Shown here piece after piece: positions 11,119 through 18,861 of a DNA stretch of 64,000 nt (position 1 is the stretch's first letter; each line of letters opens with the position of its first letter). The notes under the pieces are model-generated. The model was not told the origin of the DNA, searched no databases, and saw only the letters and a program-made list of their open reading frames with translations. Made by a program: the position numbers and the translations under genes. Origin of the DNA: Candidatus Woesearchaeota archaeon (GTDB lineage: Archaea; Nanobdellota; Nanobdellia; Woesearchaeales; GW2011-AR15); contig JAFGJW010000016.1 in the NCBI GenBank assembly GCA_016928835.1, positions 1 through 64,000 of the forward strand, read 5' to 3'.

Positions 11119-11134
11119 ATCATACTTTATCATA
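11119..11134. promoter_or_regulatory. putative operator upstream of the RHH-nucleotidyltransferase
   Basis: Second exact copy of the 16-nt sequence at 7503-7518. It lies about 40 nt before the start codon, where the TATA region of the promoter would be (TTTATAAATA follows at 11148-11157). Confidence 0.45.
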
Positions 11135-11165
11135 TAAAACATAACTTTTATAAATAAGTAAAATT

Positions 11166-11175
11166 CCAAGGTTAT
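11166..11175. repeat. 10-bp inverted repeat arm, nucleotidyltransferase side
   Basis: CCAAGGTTAT ends one base before the ATG at 11177 and mirrors 11041-11050. A protein bound here would block both a leaderless start and translation initiation. Confidence 0.35.
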
Positions 11176-11176
11176 T

Positions 11177-12013
11177 ATGAAAGAAAGGATCACTATAACC
11201 CTAAATAAAGAGATATTAGCAGAGCTGGACAAGAGAATCGATGGCACTAAGATTAAGAATAGGTCACATGCTATTGAACTCTTCCTTTCAAGGATATTAG
11301 GGAACAATAGACCAAAAAAAGCTGTGCTGCTGCTTGGAGGCAAGGGTACTAGGTTTAGGCCGATAACATATGAACTGCCAAAAGCCCTCCTGCCTGTGCA
11401 GGGTATGACAGTGCCTGAGCATTTGATTGCACTATTTAAAAAATATCATATCACGGACTTAATCTTTTCTGTTGGTTATAAAGCAAATAAGATAAAAGAT
11501 TATTATGGCAATGGCTCCAAATACGGTGTAAGAATTACTTATGTCGAGGAAAAAGAACCATTGGGAAGTGCAGGCGCTCTGAAATTGGCAGGTGAATTAT
11601 TGAAGGAGACTTTTATTGTTACAAACGGTGATGAACTTAAAGATATTGATCTTGAAGAGATGTATCATTTCCATAAGCAGAACAGAGCTGAAGTGACAGT
11701 GGCATTGACAACTGTAAATGATCCGAGCGCTTATGGTGTGGCAAAGTTGAAAGGGAACAGGATACTTGAATTTGTTGAAAAACCAGATAAGACAGATGCT
11801 CCCTCCAATCTCATCAACTCAGGGTTAAGCATATGGGAGCCAATGGCTCTACGGCTGATTCCTTCTGGATTCTCAATGTATGAAAAAGATGTTTTCCCAA
11901 AGCTGGCAAGAAGACAGAGACTATACGGCTACCCTTTCTCAGGACAGTGGTTTGATACCGGCACTCCTGAAAGGTATGAGAAAGCGATTAAAGAGTGGAA
12001 GGGACTTAAATAA
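11177..12013 (+). CDS. ribbon-helix-helix domain fused to sugar-phosphate nucleotidyltransferase
   Basis: 278 residues. Residues 1-45 look like a ribbon-helix-helix (CopG-like) DNA-binding domain: ITITLNKEILAELDKRI followed by RSHAIELFL. Residues 50-278 are a sugar nucleotidyltransferase with GGKGTRFRPIT, PKALLPV, the GD metal site in TNGDELKD, and EKP. That family makes activated sugars such as GDP-mannose, UDP-glucose or ADP-glucose; the exact substrate is unclear. The promoter carries repeats that the RHH part could bind, suggesting autoregulation and co-control of gap and glpX. That link is inference. Confidence 0.88.
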   Translation: MKERITITLNKEILAELDKRIDGTKIKNRSHAIELFLSRILGNNRPKKAVLLLGGKGTRFRPITYELPKALLPVQGMTVPEHLIALFKKYHITDLIFSVGYKANKIKDYYGNGSKYGVRITYVEEKEPLGSAGALKLAGELLKETFIVTNGDELKDIDLEEMYHFHKQNRAEVTVALTTVNDPSAYGVAKLKGNRILEFVEKPDKTDAPSNLINSGLSIWEPMALRLIPSGFSMYEKDVFPKLARRQRLYGYPFSGQWFDTGTPERYEKAIKEWKGLK

Positions 12014-12030
12014 AAAATATAGTATAAAAC

Positions 12031-13197
12031 TTAGATTAAATTTAAGATCTTTTCAAAACTTTTTCTGTCCTTATTATGTTTATACCTCCGAGCCAGGGGT
12101 ATCACTTTATTTTTATTAATTCTAATTCCTTTTGCTTTTATTAACCCGCTAACATATTTAGAAATCAAGAAATCACAGAATTGGGTCACATTCTTTGGGT
12201 TCTCAGTATGCCTCGCTCTTTCAAAGTCTATAAGAGTAACCTTTCTGCTTTTATCAATTAATATGTGCTTCTCAGGATGAGACATCTCGAATTTGTTAAT
12301 GGCAAGCTGGTCCATTGCAAAGCATTGCTCAAGTATATTCCATATTATATTTTTAATTAGCTTTCTAGTCTCTTTTTCAATAAAATCCAGGATAAATTGC
12401 CCCTCAACAAATTTGTAGCACAGAAAATCTTTACTAAATAAGATTAATTCAGGACCTATTCCACTCTTATTTAATATTTTAAGAAAATGCACCTCATTTT
12501 GAACAGTATTTCCTGCATCACTTGATAATTTTTTAATCTTTACAGCTACTTTTTGTGTCTTTAACTTAGCACTATAAATTAGTCCTCTTTTACCTTTATC
12601 AAATAACCTTACATTGCTTATCCCTAATCTATTTAGTCTCCTAAGCAACCTAGTTTTTTTAATTTCATATAATATAATGTCCTCAAAAAAGATATGGTTT
12701 CTTTCTAGCACTTGCTGCTCAAGTAGGTGCTTCTGAATAGTTTCAACAGTTTTGTCCTGTTTTATTAGCGATGATGATACAAGCAGGACCTTGCCATCCT
12801 GCTTCATATACGGGGCAACTGATTCAAGGAATCTTACGGTAAGCTCATATCCTTCCTTTCCCCCCATAATTGCCTTATCTTCAATTCCTACCTCTTTCTG
12901 TAGATAAGGAGGATTAAACAGAATTAGATCAAACTTAGTTTTTGGCACTTTCTCAAATAGATCAGAGACAATGAATCTTACATTCGCTATAGAAGCCTTT
13001 TTAGCCTTTTTTTTTGCATATTCTGTTGCCAGAGGGTTTATATCTATGGCGATTACTTTCTCTGCTTTTTTGGCAGCTTCCAAAGCCTGTATGCCAGAGC
13101 CAGTGCCCATGTCTAAGACTGTGGAGTCCTTTTTTGTGTATTCCTGCACGTATTTCTGCAATAAATGGGAGTCGTCAGATGGTTCGTAGACAGGCAT
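12031..13197 (-). CDS. HemK/Mtq2-like methyltransferase fused to a protein kinase-like domain
   Basis: 388 residues. Residues 1-195 are a class I SAM methyltransferase: DMGTGSGIQAL (motif I, 29-39), the acidic AIDIN, and the glutamine-methylating signature NPPY (95-98). This matches the HemK2/Mtq2 group that methylates release factor aRF1. Residues about 200-388 resemble the small archaeal Bud32/RIO-like kinases: VAVKIKK (catalytic lysine), a loop ending in HILIDKS, and the DFG-like LIDFE. The methyltransferase and kinase are normally separate proteins. The domains run in one uninterrupted frame. Confidence 0.85.
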   Translation of the reverse strand: MPVYEPSDDSHLLQKYVQEYTKKDSTVLDMGTGSGIQALEAAKKAEKVIAIDINPLATEYAKKKAKKASIANVRFIVSDLFEKVPKTKFDLILFNPPYLQKEVGIEDKAIMGGKEGYELTVRFLESVAPYMKQDGKVLLVSSSLIKQDKTVETIQKHLLEQQVLERNHIFFEDIILYEIKKTRLLRRLNRLGISNVRLFDKGKRGLIYSAKLKTQKVAVKIKKLSSDAGNTVQNEVHFLKILNKSGIGPELILFSKDFLCYKFVEGQFILDFIEKETRKLIKNIIWNILEQCFAMDQLAINKFEMSHPEKHILIDKSRKVTLIDFERARHTENPKNVTQFCDFLISKYVSGLIKAKGIRINKNKVIPLARRYKHNKDRKSFEKILNLI

Positions 13198-13363
13198 ATC
13201 TTATTGGAATCAGTATTATTTTAAATAATTTACAATGTGGCAAGCCCCCTTAAACCCCCATCCTGTTTTTAGAGGGACGAAGTCCTCCTGTGATTCATTT
13301 TATTATAAAACTCTATCAAATTTGAAAACTTTTAAATACAAACCTTAATTTTTACCTTATATT
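13198..13363 (+). other. intergenic region before a tRNA gene
   Basis: Contains a short hairpin, GAGGGAC against GTCCTC around 13273-13287, and an AT-rich TTTTAAATACA box about 30 nt upstream of the tRNA at 13364 that suits a TATA element. Nothing coding is seen. Confidence 0.4.
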
Positions 13364-13537
13364 GCCGCGGTCGCTTAGCCTGGCCATAGCGGAGATTCAT
13401 TTGAACCGCAAGATTGCTAAGGACATATCCGTCCTTTAGATTACCTTGTATGGCCTGCAAAGATCCTCTGTCCTTGCGGACACGTGAGTTCAAAGAACTG
13501 GTTGAAATAAATCAGATTGAAAATCTCACCCGCGGCG
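13364..13537 (+). tRNA. long-variable-arm tRNA (probably Ser) with a T-loop intron and at least one more intron
   Basis: The acceptor GCCGCGG (13364-13370) pairs with CCGCGGC (13530-13536). The D arm is GCT/AGC around AGCCTGG. A variable arm TGTCC/GGACA and the T stem GTGAG/CTCAC are clear. The long variable arm and discriminator G favour tRNA-Ser. The T loop holds a 29-nt intron at the same site as the others. The stretch 13391-13468 is about 60 nt longer than an anticodon arm and includes a stable hairpin, CTAAGGAC against GTCCTTTAG, so another intron must lie there. I could not fix its ends or the anticodon; GCT at 13416-13418 is one candidate. Confidence 0.7.
13495..13523 (+). other. BHB intron in the T loop of the tRNA at 13364
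   Basis: 29 nt. UUCA of the T loop (13489-13492) pairs with UGAA (13518-13521). The bulges are AAG and AAU, each cut after the second base. Removal restores TTCAAAT between GTGAG and CTCAC. The intron core folds as CUGGU/AUCAG. Confidence 0.85.
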
Positions 13538-13647
13538 CTTTCTTTTTTTACCCAATTGAATGATAACTTGACAGATAAACTGTATTATATATTTTAAAAG
13601 CTCATTTAGATAGATTAAAATACAGATTCTACAATCCATTATATCAA

Positions 13648-14286
13648 ATGAAAAAAAATAGGATATACTGTATTGGTGAGGAGATTTCACACAGCATAAG
13701 TCATGGTATTGGTACGCTACTAAGCATTGTTGCCTTGATTGTTTTTCTTGTTTTTTCAAGTAAACAAAAAGATACATTGAAAATAGTGAGCCTCAGTATT
13801 TATGGTGCAAGTTTAGTTTTATTATATCTAAGCTCCACTCTTTATCATTCACTTTCATTCACAAAATCAAAAAAGGTTTTTAAGAGAATAGATCACTCAA
13901 TGATTTATTTATTGATAGCTGGCACTTATACCCCTATTTTACTTGGGCCTTTGAAAAGTAAATTAGGTTGGATATTATTTGGAGTAATCTGGACCTTAGC
14001 AGTGATTGGATCAGTTTTCAAAAGTGTATTTTTTGGAAAAAATGAGTTCATATCAACCCTTTTATATGTACTTATGGGATGGTTAATAGTTATTGTAATC
14101 AAACAGGCTTTAATAATGCTACCGCATGGATTGTTTTTTTGGATGCTTTCTGGTGGGATTGCATATACACTTGGAGTTGTTTTTTATTTGTGGAAAAGAC
14201 CGGCCTATTCTCATTTTGTTTGGCACTTGTTTGTATTAACTGGCAGTTTTTTGCATTTTCTAGGAATATTTTTTTACATCTTGTGA
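13648..14286 (+). CDS. hemolysin III / PAQR-like membrane protein
   Basis: 212 residues with about seven hydrophobic segments. Family residues are visible: EEISHSISHGIG near the N terminus, SSTLYHS, KRIDHSMIYLLIAGTYTP, and the C-terminal HFVWHLFVL. The conserved histidines and the serine/aspartate pair match the metal site of the PAQR/HlyIII superfamily, some members of which act as hydrolases. Function in archaea is not established. It begins 111 nt after the tRNA and has no obvious operon partner. Confidence 0.85.
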   Translation: MKKNRIYCIGEEISHSISHGIGTLLSIVALIVFLVFSSKQKDTLKIVSLSIYGASLVLLYLSSTLYHSLSFTKSKKVFKRIDHSMIYLLIAGTYTPILLGPLKSKLGWILFGVIWTLAVIGSVFKSVFFGKNEFISTLLYVLMGWLIVIVIKQALIMLPHGLFFWMLSGGIAYTLGVVFYLWKRPAYSHFVWHLFVLTGSFLHFLGIFFYIL

Positions 14287-14550
14287 ACTTTAATGTATAT
14301 ATCAAATGAAGAAGGTCAAAGTTATTGGAACAGCTAGTGATTTGCCCAAGGGTCTACACATGTACCCACAGCGCTTTTCTTATTAAAAAATACAATAACT
14401 TTATAAATAGAGACTTTACACTAAGCCCTAGAAAATATTAAATTAGACAATTGGCCAAAAGAAAGAGCAGTTGGCATGTAGAGAAACTATTGAAACTTGA
14501 CTTTTTCTTTGCTATTTACGATTTAATAAATAATAGATAGAGGTATAAAT
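14287..14550 (+). other. 264-nt intergenic region with a possible gene remnant
   Basis: An open frame of 26 codons starts with ATG at 14307 (MKKVKVIGTASDLPKG) and stops before 14390. It reads like the N terminus of a soluble protein and could be a remnant or a microprotein. The remainder is AT-rich and includes the promoter of the helicase gene; nothing else is recognised. Confidence 0.3.
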
Positions 14551-15813
14551 ATGAAAAAATTTGAAGAATTGGGAATTATGAACCCAGTATTAAAAACCAT
14601 AAAAGAAGAAGGATTTGATAGTCCTACAGAGATACAAGAGAAATCAATTCCTATTGTTCTTCAAGGAAAGGACATTATAGGTGGCAGTGCTACAGGTTCA
14701 GGAAAAACACTTGCCTATGCCTGTGCAATTATCCACAAGACAGAAAAAGGACAAGGCATACAGGCAATTGTGCTTACTCCAACAAGAGAACTTGCTGAAC
14801 AGGTTTCAAAATCAATTCAGAAATTCTCAAGATACAAACACCTCAATATCACTAAGATATATGGAGGAGTGTCTATTAACCCGCAAATTGAGAATTTGAA
14901 ACATGCTGATGTGGTTGTTGGAACACCAGGCAGAGTTCTTGATCATCTATCTCGAGGCAAAATGGATTTAAGCAAAATAAAGGTAGCAGTGCTTGATGAA
15001 GCAGATAGAATGCTTGACATGGGGTTTATTGATGATGTAAGTAAGATATTAAGTCAATGCCCAAAAAAGAGGCAGACATTATTGTATTCTGCTACAATAC
15101 ACGGTGGGTTAAGCAGGCTAGCAAAAAATCACATGAATAATCCTGTTGAGATATCTGTAGATTCGTATGTTGATCCAAGTAAATTAAGCCAGGTATATTA
15201 TGAGGTGCCCTCTCACTTAAAATTCTCTCTTCTTGTTCATCTGCTCAAGAGAGAGAGTTCAGGTCTTGCCATGGTATTCTGTAATACTCAACGAGTAACA
15301 GATTTTGTTGCAAGAAATCTCCAGAATCAGAACATAAAAGCTATGGCTATACATGGAGGGCTCTCACAAGCAAGAAGAACTAAAACAATGAAAAGATTCC
15401 ATTCTGGTAAAGCAAGTGTACTTGTATGCACAGATGTAGCCTCAAGAGGCCTGCATGTCGAAGATGTGTCTCATATATACAATTATGACATCCCTACAGA
15501 GAGCAAGCAATATATTCATAGGATTGGAAGAACAGCTAGAGCCGGCAAAGAGGGAAAAGCCATAAGTATACTTACAAGACCGCAATATGATACTTTTGAC
15601 CGTGTGTTGAACGAGCTTCATATCGACATAAAAAAGGAAGATGCCCCTCGGCTTGAAAAAGTAATAGTAAGCAACATGAGAAGGGGCAATAAACACATAA
15701 CTAAAAATAGAAACGATCATAAAAGAAGATCAGCTAAAGGAAGATGGCAAGCACATAGTAATCCAAGTCCCTTTAGAAAATGGGTTTATTATTCAAGTGC
15801 TACAAGAAGCTAA
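14551..15813 (+). CDS. DEAD-box RNA helicase
   Basis: 420 residues with the complete motif set: Q motif (GFDSPTEIQ), motif I ATGSGKT, Ia PTRELA, Ib TPGR, II DEAD, III SAT, and the C-terminal VCTDVASRG and HRIGRTARAG. A basic tail of about 50 residues probably binds RNA. Such helicases unwind short RNA duplexes in ribosome assembly or RNA decay. The ATG lies 5 nt after AGAGGT. It is followed directly by tRNA-Ser(TGA). Confidence 0.95.
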   Translation: MKKFEELGIMNPVLKTIKEEGFDSPTEIQEKSIPIVLQGKDIIGGSATGSGKTLAYACAIIHKTEKGQGIQAIVLTPTRELAEQVSKSIQKFSRYKHLNITKIYGGVSINPQIENLKHADVVVGTPGRVLDHLSRGKMDLSKIKVAVLDEADRMLDMGFIDDVSKILSQCPKKRQTLLYSATIHGGLSRLAKNHMNNPVEISVDSYVDPSKLSQVYYEVPSHLKFSLLVHLLKRESSGLAMVFCNTQRVTDFVARNLQNQNIKAMAIHGGLSQARRTKTMKRFHSGKASVLVCTDVASRGLHVEDVSHIYNYDIPTESKQYIHRIGRTARAGKEGKAISILTRPQYDTFDRVLNELHIDIKKEDAPRLEKVIVSNMRRGNKHITKNRNDHKRRSAKGRWQAHSNPSPFRKWVYYSSATRS

Positions 15814-15859
15814 TTCTGCCAATAAACTTTATATAGGAGCAAGAGTTCCTTTTAATTAA

Positions 15860-15987
15860 GCCGGCGTGGCACAATCTGGCTACTGCGCTGGCCTTGAGAG
15901 CCAGTATCCGAAAGGATGTCCCGGTTCAAATGATAATTAGGTATTTTGTATAAAAATCCTGTTTTCACGAAAGTCCGGGCGCCGGCG
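15860..15987 (+). tRNA. tRNA-Ser(TGA) with a 43-nt T-loop intron
   Basis: Acceptor GCCGGCG/CGCCGGC with discriminator G. The anticodon stem CTGGC/GCCAG encloses CTTGAGA, anticodon TGA at 15895-15897. The variable arm ATCC-GAAA-GGAT is typical of serine. The T stem CCCGG (15920-15924) pairs with CCGGG (15975-15979) only after removing 15931-15973, giving loop TTCAAAT. Confidence 0.93.
15931..15973 (+). other. BHB intron in the T loop of tRNA-Ser(TGA)
   Basis: 43 nt at tRNA position 59/60. The central helix UUCA/CGAA has three pairs and one A-C mismatch. Bulges are AAU and AGU with canonical cut positions. The intron interior can fold through AUUUU/AAAAU. Confidence 0.82.
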
Positions 15988-15994
15988 TTTTTAG

Positions 15995-16570
15995 TTATAT
16001 TAAATTATAAGCAGCATATATTAATTCAAAGAACAATCTGTATATAAAGACATTCAGAATCAGATGCGTTATTCTATATACAATATTTGAGATCTTGTCC
16101 GGATCAAAGAAGAAATGATTAAAAAAGAAAGCTACAACATTTTTCACTATAATCGCAATAACGAAAGCTGTACCAAAGTTGAAGTCGAATCTTGTCATAT
16201 AACCTGCAAAAAATCCGCAGAAAGTAGTATATATAATATCTAAATAAGCTCTTAGTTTGGCTATACTGTTTGCCAGATAGCTCCAAGCAGTTATTACCAA
16301 TCCTGCAAGTGCGCCCAAAGAAGGACCATACAGATAAGCAATCAAAATAGTGCTTGCAGTTGCTGTCTCCAGCGTTACACCATTTACAAACTTTGTTATC
16401 CTAGCAGTATAGAGGGACATTGGGAAGAATATTACCAGTAGCAATATGCCTTTAACAAAATCTGAAAGAAGGAAGAGAAGCAGTATAAAAATAATCCCTA
16501 TGAGAAGAAATCGCCAGGTAAGATATTTCTTAATCGTCTTTTGTATCTTGTTTTCTTCCTGTTTTTTCAT
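15995..16570 (-). CDS. uncharacterized multi-spanning membrane protein
   Basis: 191 residues with a charged N terminus (about 16 residues) and five or six hydrophobic segments. A conserved-looking cytoplasmic or lumenal loop carries NHFFFDPDKISNIVYR. The size and the glycine-rich segment LIAYLYGPSLGALAGLVI resemble small substrate-binding membrane subunits of ECF type, but no family signature is certain. The stop lies 8 nt from the tRNA-Ser end on the opposite strand. Confidence 0.7.
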   Translation of the reverse strand: MKKQEENKIQKTIKKYLTWRFLLIGIIFILLLFLLSDFVKGILLLVIFFPMSLYTARITKFVNGVTLETATASTILIAYLYGPSLGALAGLVITAWSYLANSIAKLRAYLDIIYTTFCGFFAGYMTRFDFNFGTAFVIAIIVKNVVAFFFNHFFFDPDKISNIVYRITHLILNVFIYRLFFELIYAAYNLI

Positions 16571-16672
16571 AAAATCAATGAATTCATATTATTGCATTAA
16601 ATAAAAATATTTCTATTGTATCCCTATAATCAAAACTTTTATAAATCATATTTCAATTTTCAGTCAAATATA

Positions 16673-17509
16673 ATGAATAAAGGAACAAGAGACTATTCTA
16701 TTGAGGAATTGAAGAAAATTGCCAGCAAGATAAGAGTTGATATTGTCAAGATGACTGCAGCTGCTGGCTCTGGACATCCAGGCGGGAGCTTATCATCTGC
16801 TGAGATATTTGCTGCGCTTTATTTCAAAGTACTAAAACATGATCCACTGAACCCTAAATGGCAAGATAGGGACAGGTTTGTACTGAGCAAAGGCCATGCA
16901 TGCCCGGGACTCTATGCCGCGCTTGCAGAGTCAGGATATTTTCCTAAAAATGAGCTATTAACCCTTCGCAAGATAGGCTCTAGACTGCAGGGGCACCCCG
17001 ATATGAAGAGACTTCCTGGAATAGAGATATCAACAGGCAGCCTGGGCCAAGGATTGTCTGTAGCTTCAGGAATGGCATTAGGCTTTAGAATTGATAAGAG
17101 ACCGAACAGAGTATATTGTCTTATGGGTGACGGCGAGACACAGGAAGGTCAGATATGGGAGGCGGCCTTAACTGCAGCGCACTATAAGCTTGACAACCTC
17201 TGCGGGATTGTTGATGTAAACAATCTCCAGATTGATGGATGCACTGATGATGTGAAATGTCTGAAGCCTTATAAAGAAAAGTGGCAGGCATTTGGCTGGG
17301 CAGCAACTGAAATAAATGGAAATAATGTTAAAGAGATTATTGATGCTTTTCAGAAAGCTCAAGAAATTAAAAATATGCCGTATGTAATCATTGCTCATAC
17401 CATAAAGGGCAAAGGTGTGTCTTTTATGGAAAATAAGGCGGAATGGCATGGCAAGGCGCCAAGTCAAGAACAGGAGAAAGCAGCACTTGGAGAATTGGAG
17501 AAACAATGA
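16673..17509 (+). CDS. transketolase, N-terminal (thiamine diphosphate) subunit
   Basis: 278 residues. [14 protein letters not shown] and the thiamine diphosphate/metal motif [13 protein letters not shown] are present, as are the transketolase [10 protein letters not shown] and GHPD motifs. The enzyme moves two-carbon units among sugar phosphates. I start at 16673 because a TATA box (TTTTATAAATC, about 16638) sits some 30 nt upstream, giving a near-leaderless mRNA; the longer frame adds 19 unlikely residues. The C-terminal subunit follows with an ATGA overlap, so the two are translationally coupled. Confidence 0.94.
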   Translation: MNKGTRDYSIEELKKIASKIRVDIVKMTAAAGSGHPGGSLSSAEIFAALYFKVLKHDPLNPKWQDRDRFVLSKGHACPGLYAALAESGYFPKNELLTLRKIGSRLQGHPDMKRLPGIEISTGSLGQGLSVASGMALGFRIDKRPNRVYCLMGDGETQEGQIWEAALTAAHYKLDNLCGIVDVNNLQIDGCTDDVKCLKPYKEKWQAFGWAATEINGNNVKEIIDAFQKAQEIKNMPYVIIAHTIKGKGVSFMENKAEWHGKAPSQEQEKAALGELEKQ

Positions 17510-18471
17510 TAAATCCCAACCTTTTCAATAATCCGGAAAAGAAATCCACTAGAGACGGTTTTGGCCATGCATTAGTTGAGCTCGGCAGCGAAAATCCAAA
17601 TATTATCGTTCTCAGTGCAGATTTGGCTGGCTCAACCCGAGCTGACTGGTTTCAAAAAAAGCATCCAAATAGATTTATTCAGGTTGGTGTTTCAGAACAG
17701 GATCTGCTGGGTGAGTCAGCTGGCCTAAGTCTTGTGGGTAAAATACCTTTCGCTACTACTTTTTCGATATTTAGCTCTGGCAGAGCATGGGACCAGCTGC
17801 GTAATACTATATGTTATCCTGGTCTTAATGTTAAAATAGGTGCTACGCATTCTGGCATAAGTGTAGGAGAGGACGGAGCATCACACCAGGCAACAGAAGA
17901 TATTGCCATAGTGCGAGTTATACCAAACATCACCTTGATTGTGCCCTGTGATTATTATGAGGCTAAAAAGGCTACGAAAGCAGCTGCAAAAATAAACGGG
18001 CCAGTCTATTTAAGACTTGGCAGAAGCAATCAACCTATTGTATCTAGCGAAAATAGCCCATTTAAACCAGGCGAGATAAATGTGCTTAAAACCGGCAAGG
18101 ATGTATCCATTATTGCATGCGGAATTATGGTATATGAAGCTCTAGTTGCAGCAAAGCAGCTTGAAAATGAAGACATAAGTGCTGCTGTGCTGAATTGTCA
18201 TACAATAAAACCATTGGATAAAAAAAAAATTATCCAATTTGCTAAGGCAACAGGCGCTATAGTTTCAGCTGAAGAGCACCAAATCAGCGGGGGGCTTGGC
18301 AGTGCTGTTGCTGAAGTTGTGTCACAAAACCAGCCAGTCCCCATGGAAATCATTGGACTCAGAGACAGATTTGGCCAGTCTGGAAAAACTGAAGAGTTGT
18401 TTATTGAATATGGACTGACAGCAAAAAATATTATCTCTGCAGTTCATAAGGTAATTAAAAGAAAAAGATAG
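17506..18471 (+). CDS. transketolase, C-terminal (pyrimidine-binding) subunit
   Basis: 321 residues forming the other half of a split transketolase. It has the glutamate-containing cofactor site [14 protein letters not shown], the [16 protein letters not shown] loop, and a C-terminal domain. The start ATG overlaps the upstream stop (ATGA at 17506-17509). Splitting into two genes is common in archaea and some bacteria. A perfect hairpin terminator follows at 18481-18510. Confidence 0.94.
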   Translation: MINPNLFNNPEKKSTRDGFGHALVELGSENPNIIVLSADLAGSTRADWFQKKHPNRFIQVGVSEQDLLGESAGLSLVGKIPFATTFSIFSSGRAWDQLRNTICYPGLNVKIGATHSGISVGEDGASHQATEDIAIVRVIPNITLIVPCDYYEAKKATKAAAKINGPVYLRLGRSNQPIVSSENSPFKPGEINVLKTGKDVSIIACGIMVYEALVAAKQLENEDISAAVLNCHTIKPLDKKKIIQFAKATGAIVSAEEHQISGGLGSAVAEVVSQNQPVPMEIIGLRDRFGQSGKTEELFIEYGLTAKNIISAVHKVIKRKR

Positions 18472-18480
18472 TATTTTTAT

Positions 18481-18510
18481 ATATCTGTATGTTTTTTTAT
18501 ATACAGATAT
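18481..18510 (+). terminator. hairpin terminator after transketolase
   Basis: ATATCTGTAT (18481-18490) and ATACAGATAT (18501-18510) form a perfect 10-bp stem around a T-rich loop. A T6 run follows at 18513-18518. Confidence 0.7.
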
Positions 18511-18559
18511 ACTTTTTTGTAACAACAAAAATATATCTTAAGATGCTATTCTACATATG

Positions 18560-18847
18560 ATGAAAGCTAGGATAAGCAAAGAAAAACTGCTAAAATACCT
18601 ATCAACCACTGCAAAGGCATTAGACATAGCAAAAAAAGCACTAGATGAAAAAAGGCTAGAGGACGCAGAAGATTTCCTTGATATGGCATCAAGGTATTAC
18701 TCAGATGCACTCTACTATCACAAGAAAGGCGAATATGTTACTGCTTTTGCAGCTGTCAATTATGCGCATGGATGGCTGGATGCTGGTGCTAGAATTGGCT
18801 TGTTTAAGGTTAAGGATAGTAAATTGTTTACTGTGGATGATGATTAA
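18560..18847 (+). CDS. DUF357 family small helical protein
   Basis: 95 residues, all helical, with the pattern typical of archaeal DUF357 proteins: DAEDFLDMASRYYSDALYYHKKGEYVTAFAAVNYAHGWLDAG split by short turns. The tandem helices look like a TPR-like or HEPN-like bundle. Function is unknown. Either of two adjacent ATG codons could start it; the second (18560) is chosen. Confidence 0.8.
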   Translation: MKARISKEKLLKYLSTTAKALDIAKKALDEKRLEDAEDFLDMASRYYSDALYYHKKGEYVTAFAAVNYAHGWLDAGARIGLFKVKDSKLFTVDDD

Positions 18848-18861
18848 AGGTTCTTTTAGTT

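Noticed and set aside
14307-14387. 26-codon frame between the HlyIII and helicase genes as a firm gene
   Set aside because: Too short, no ribosome site and no recognised family; noted only as a possible remnant.
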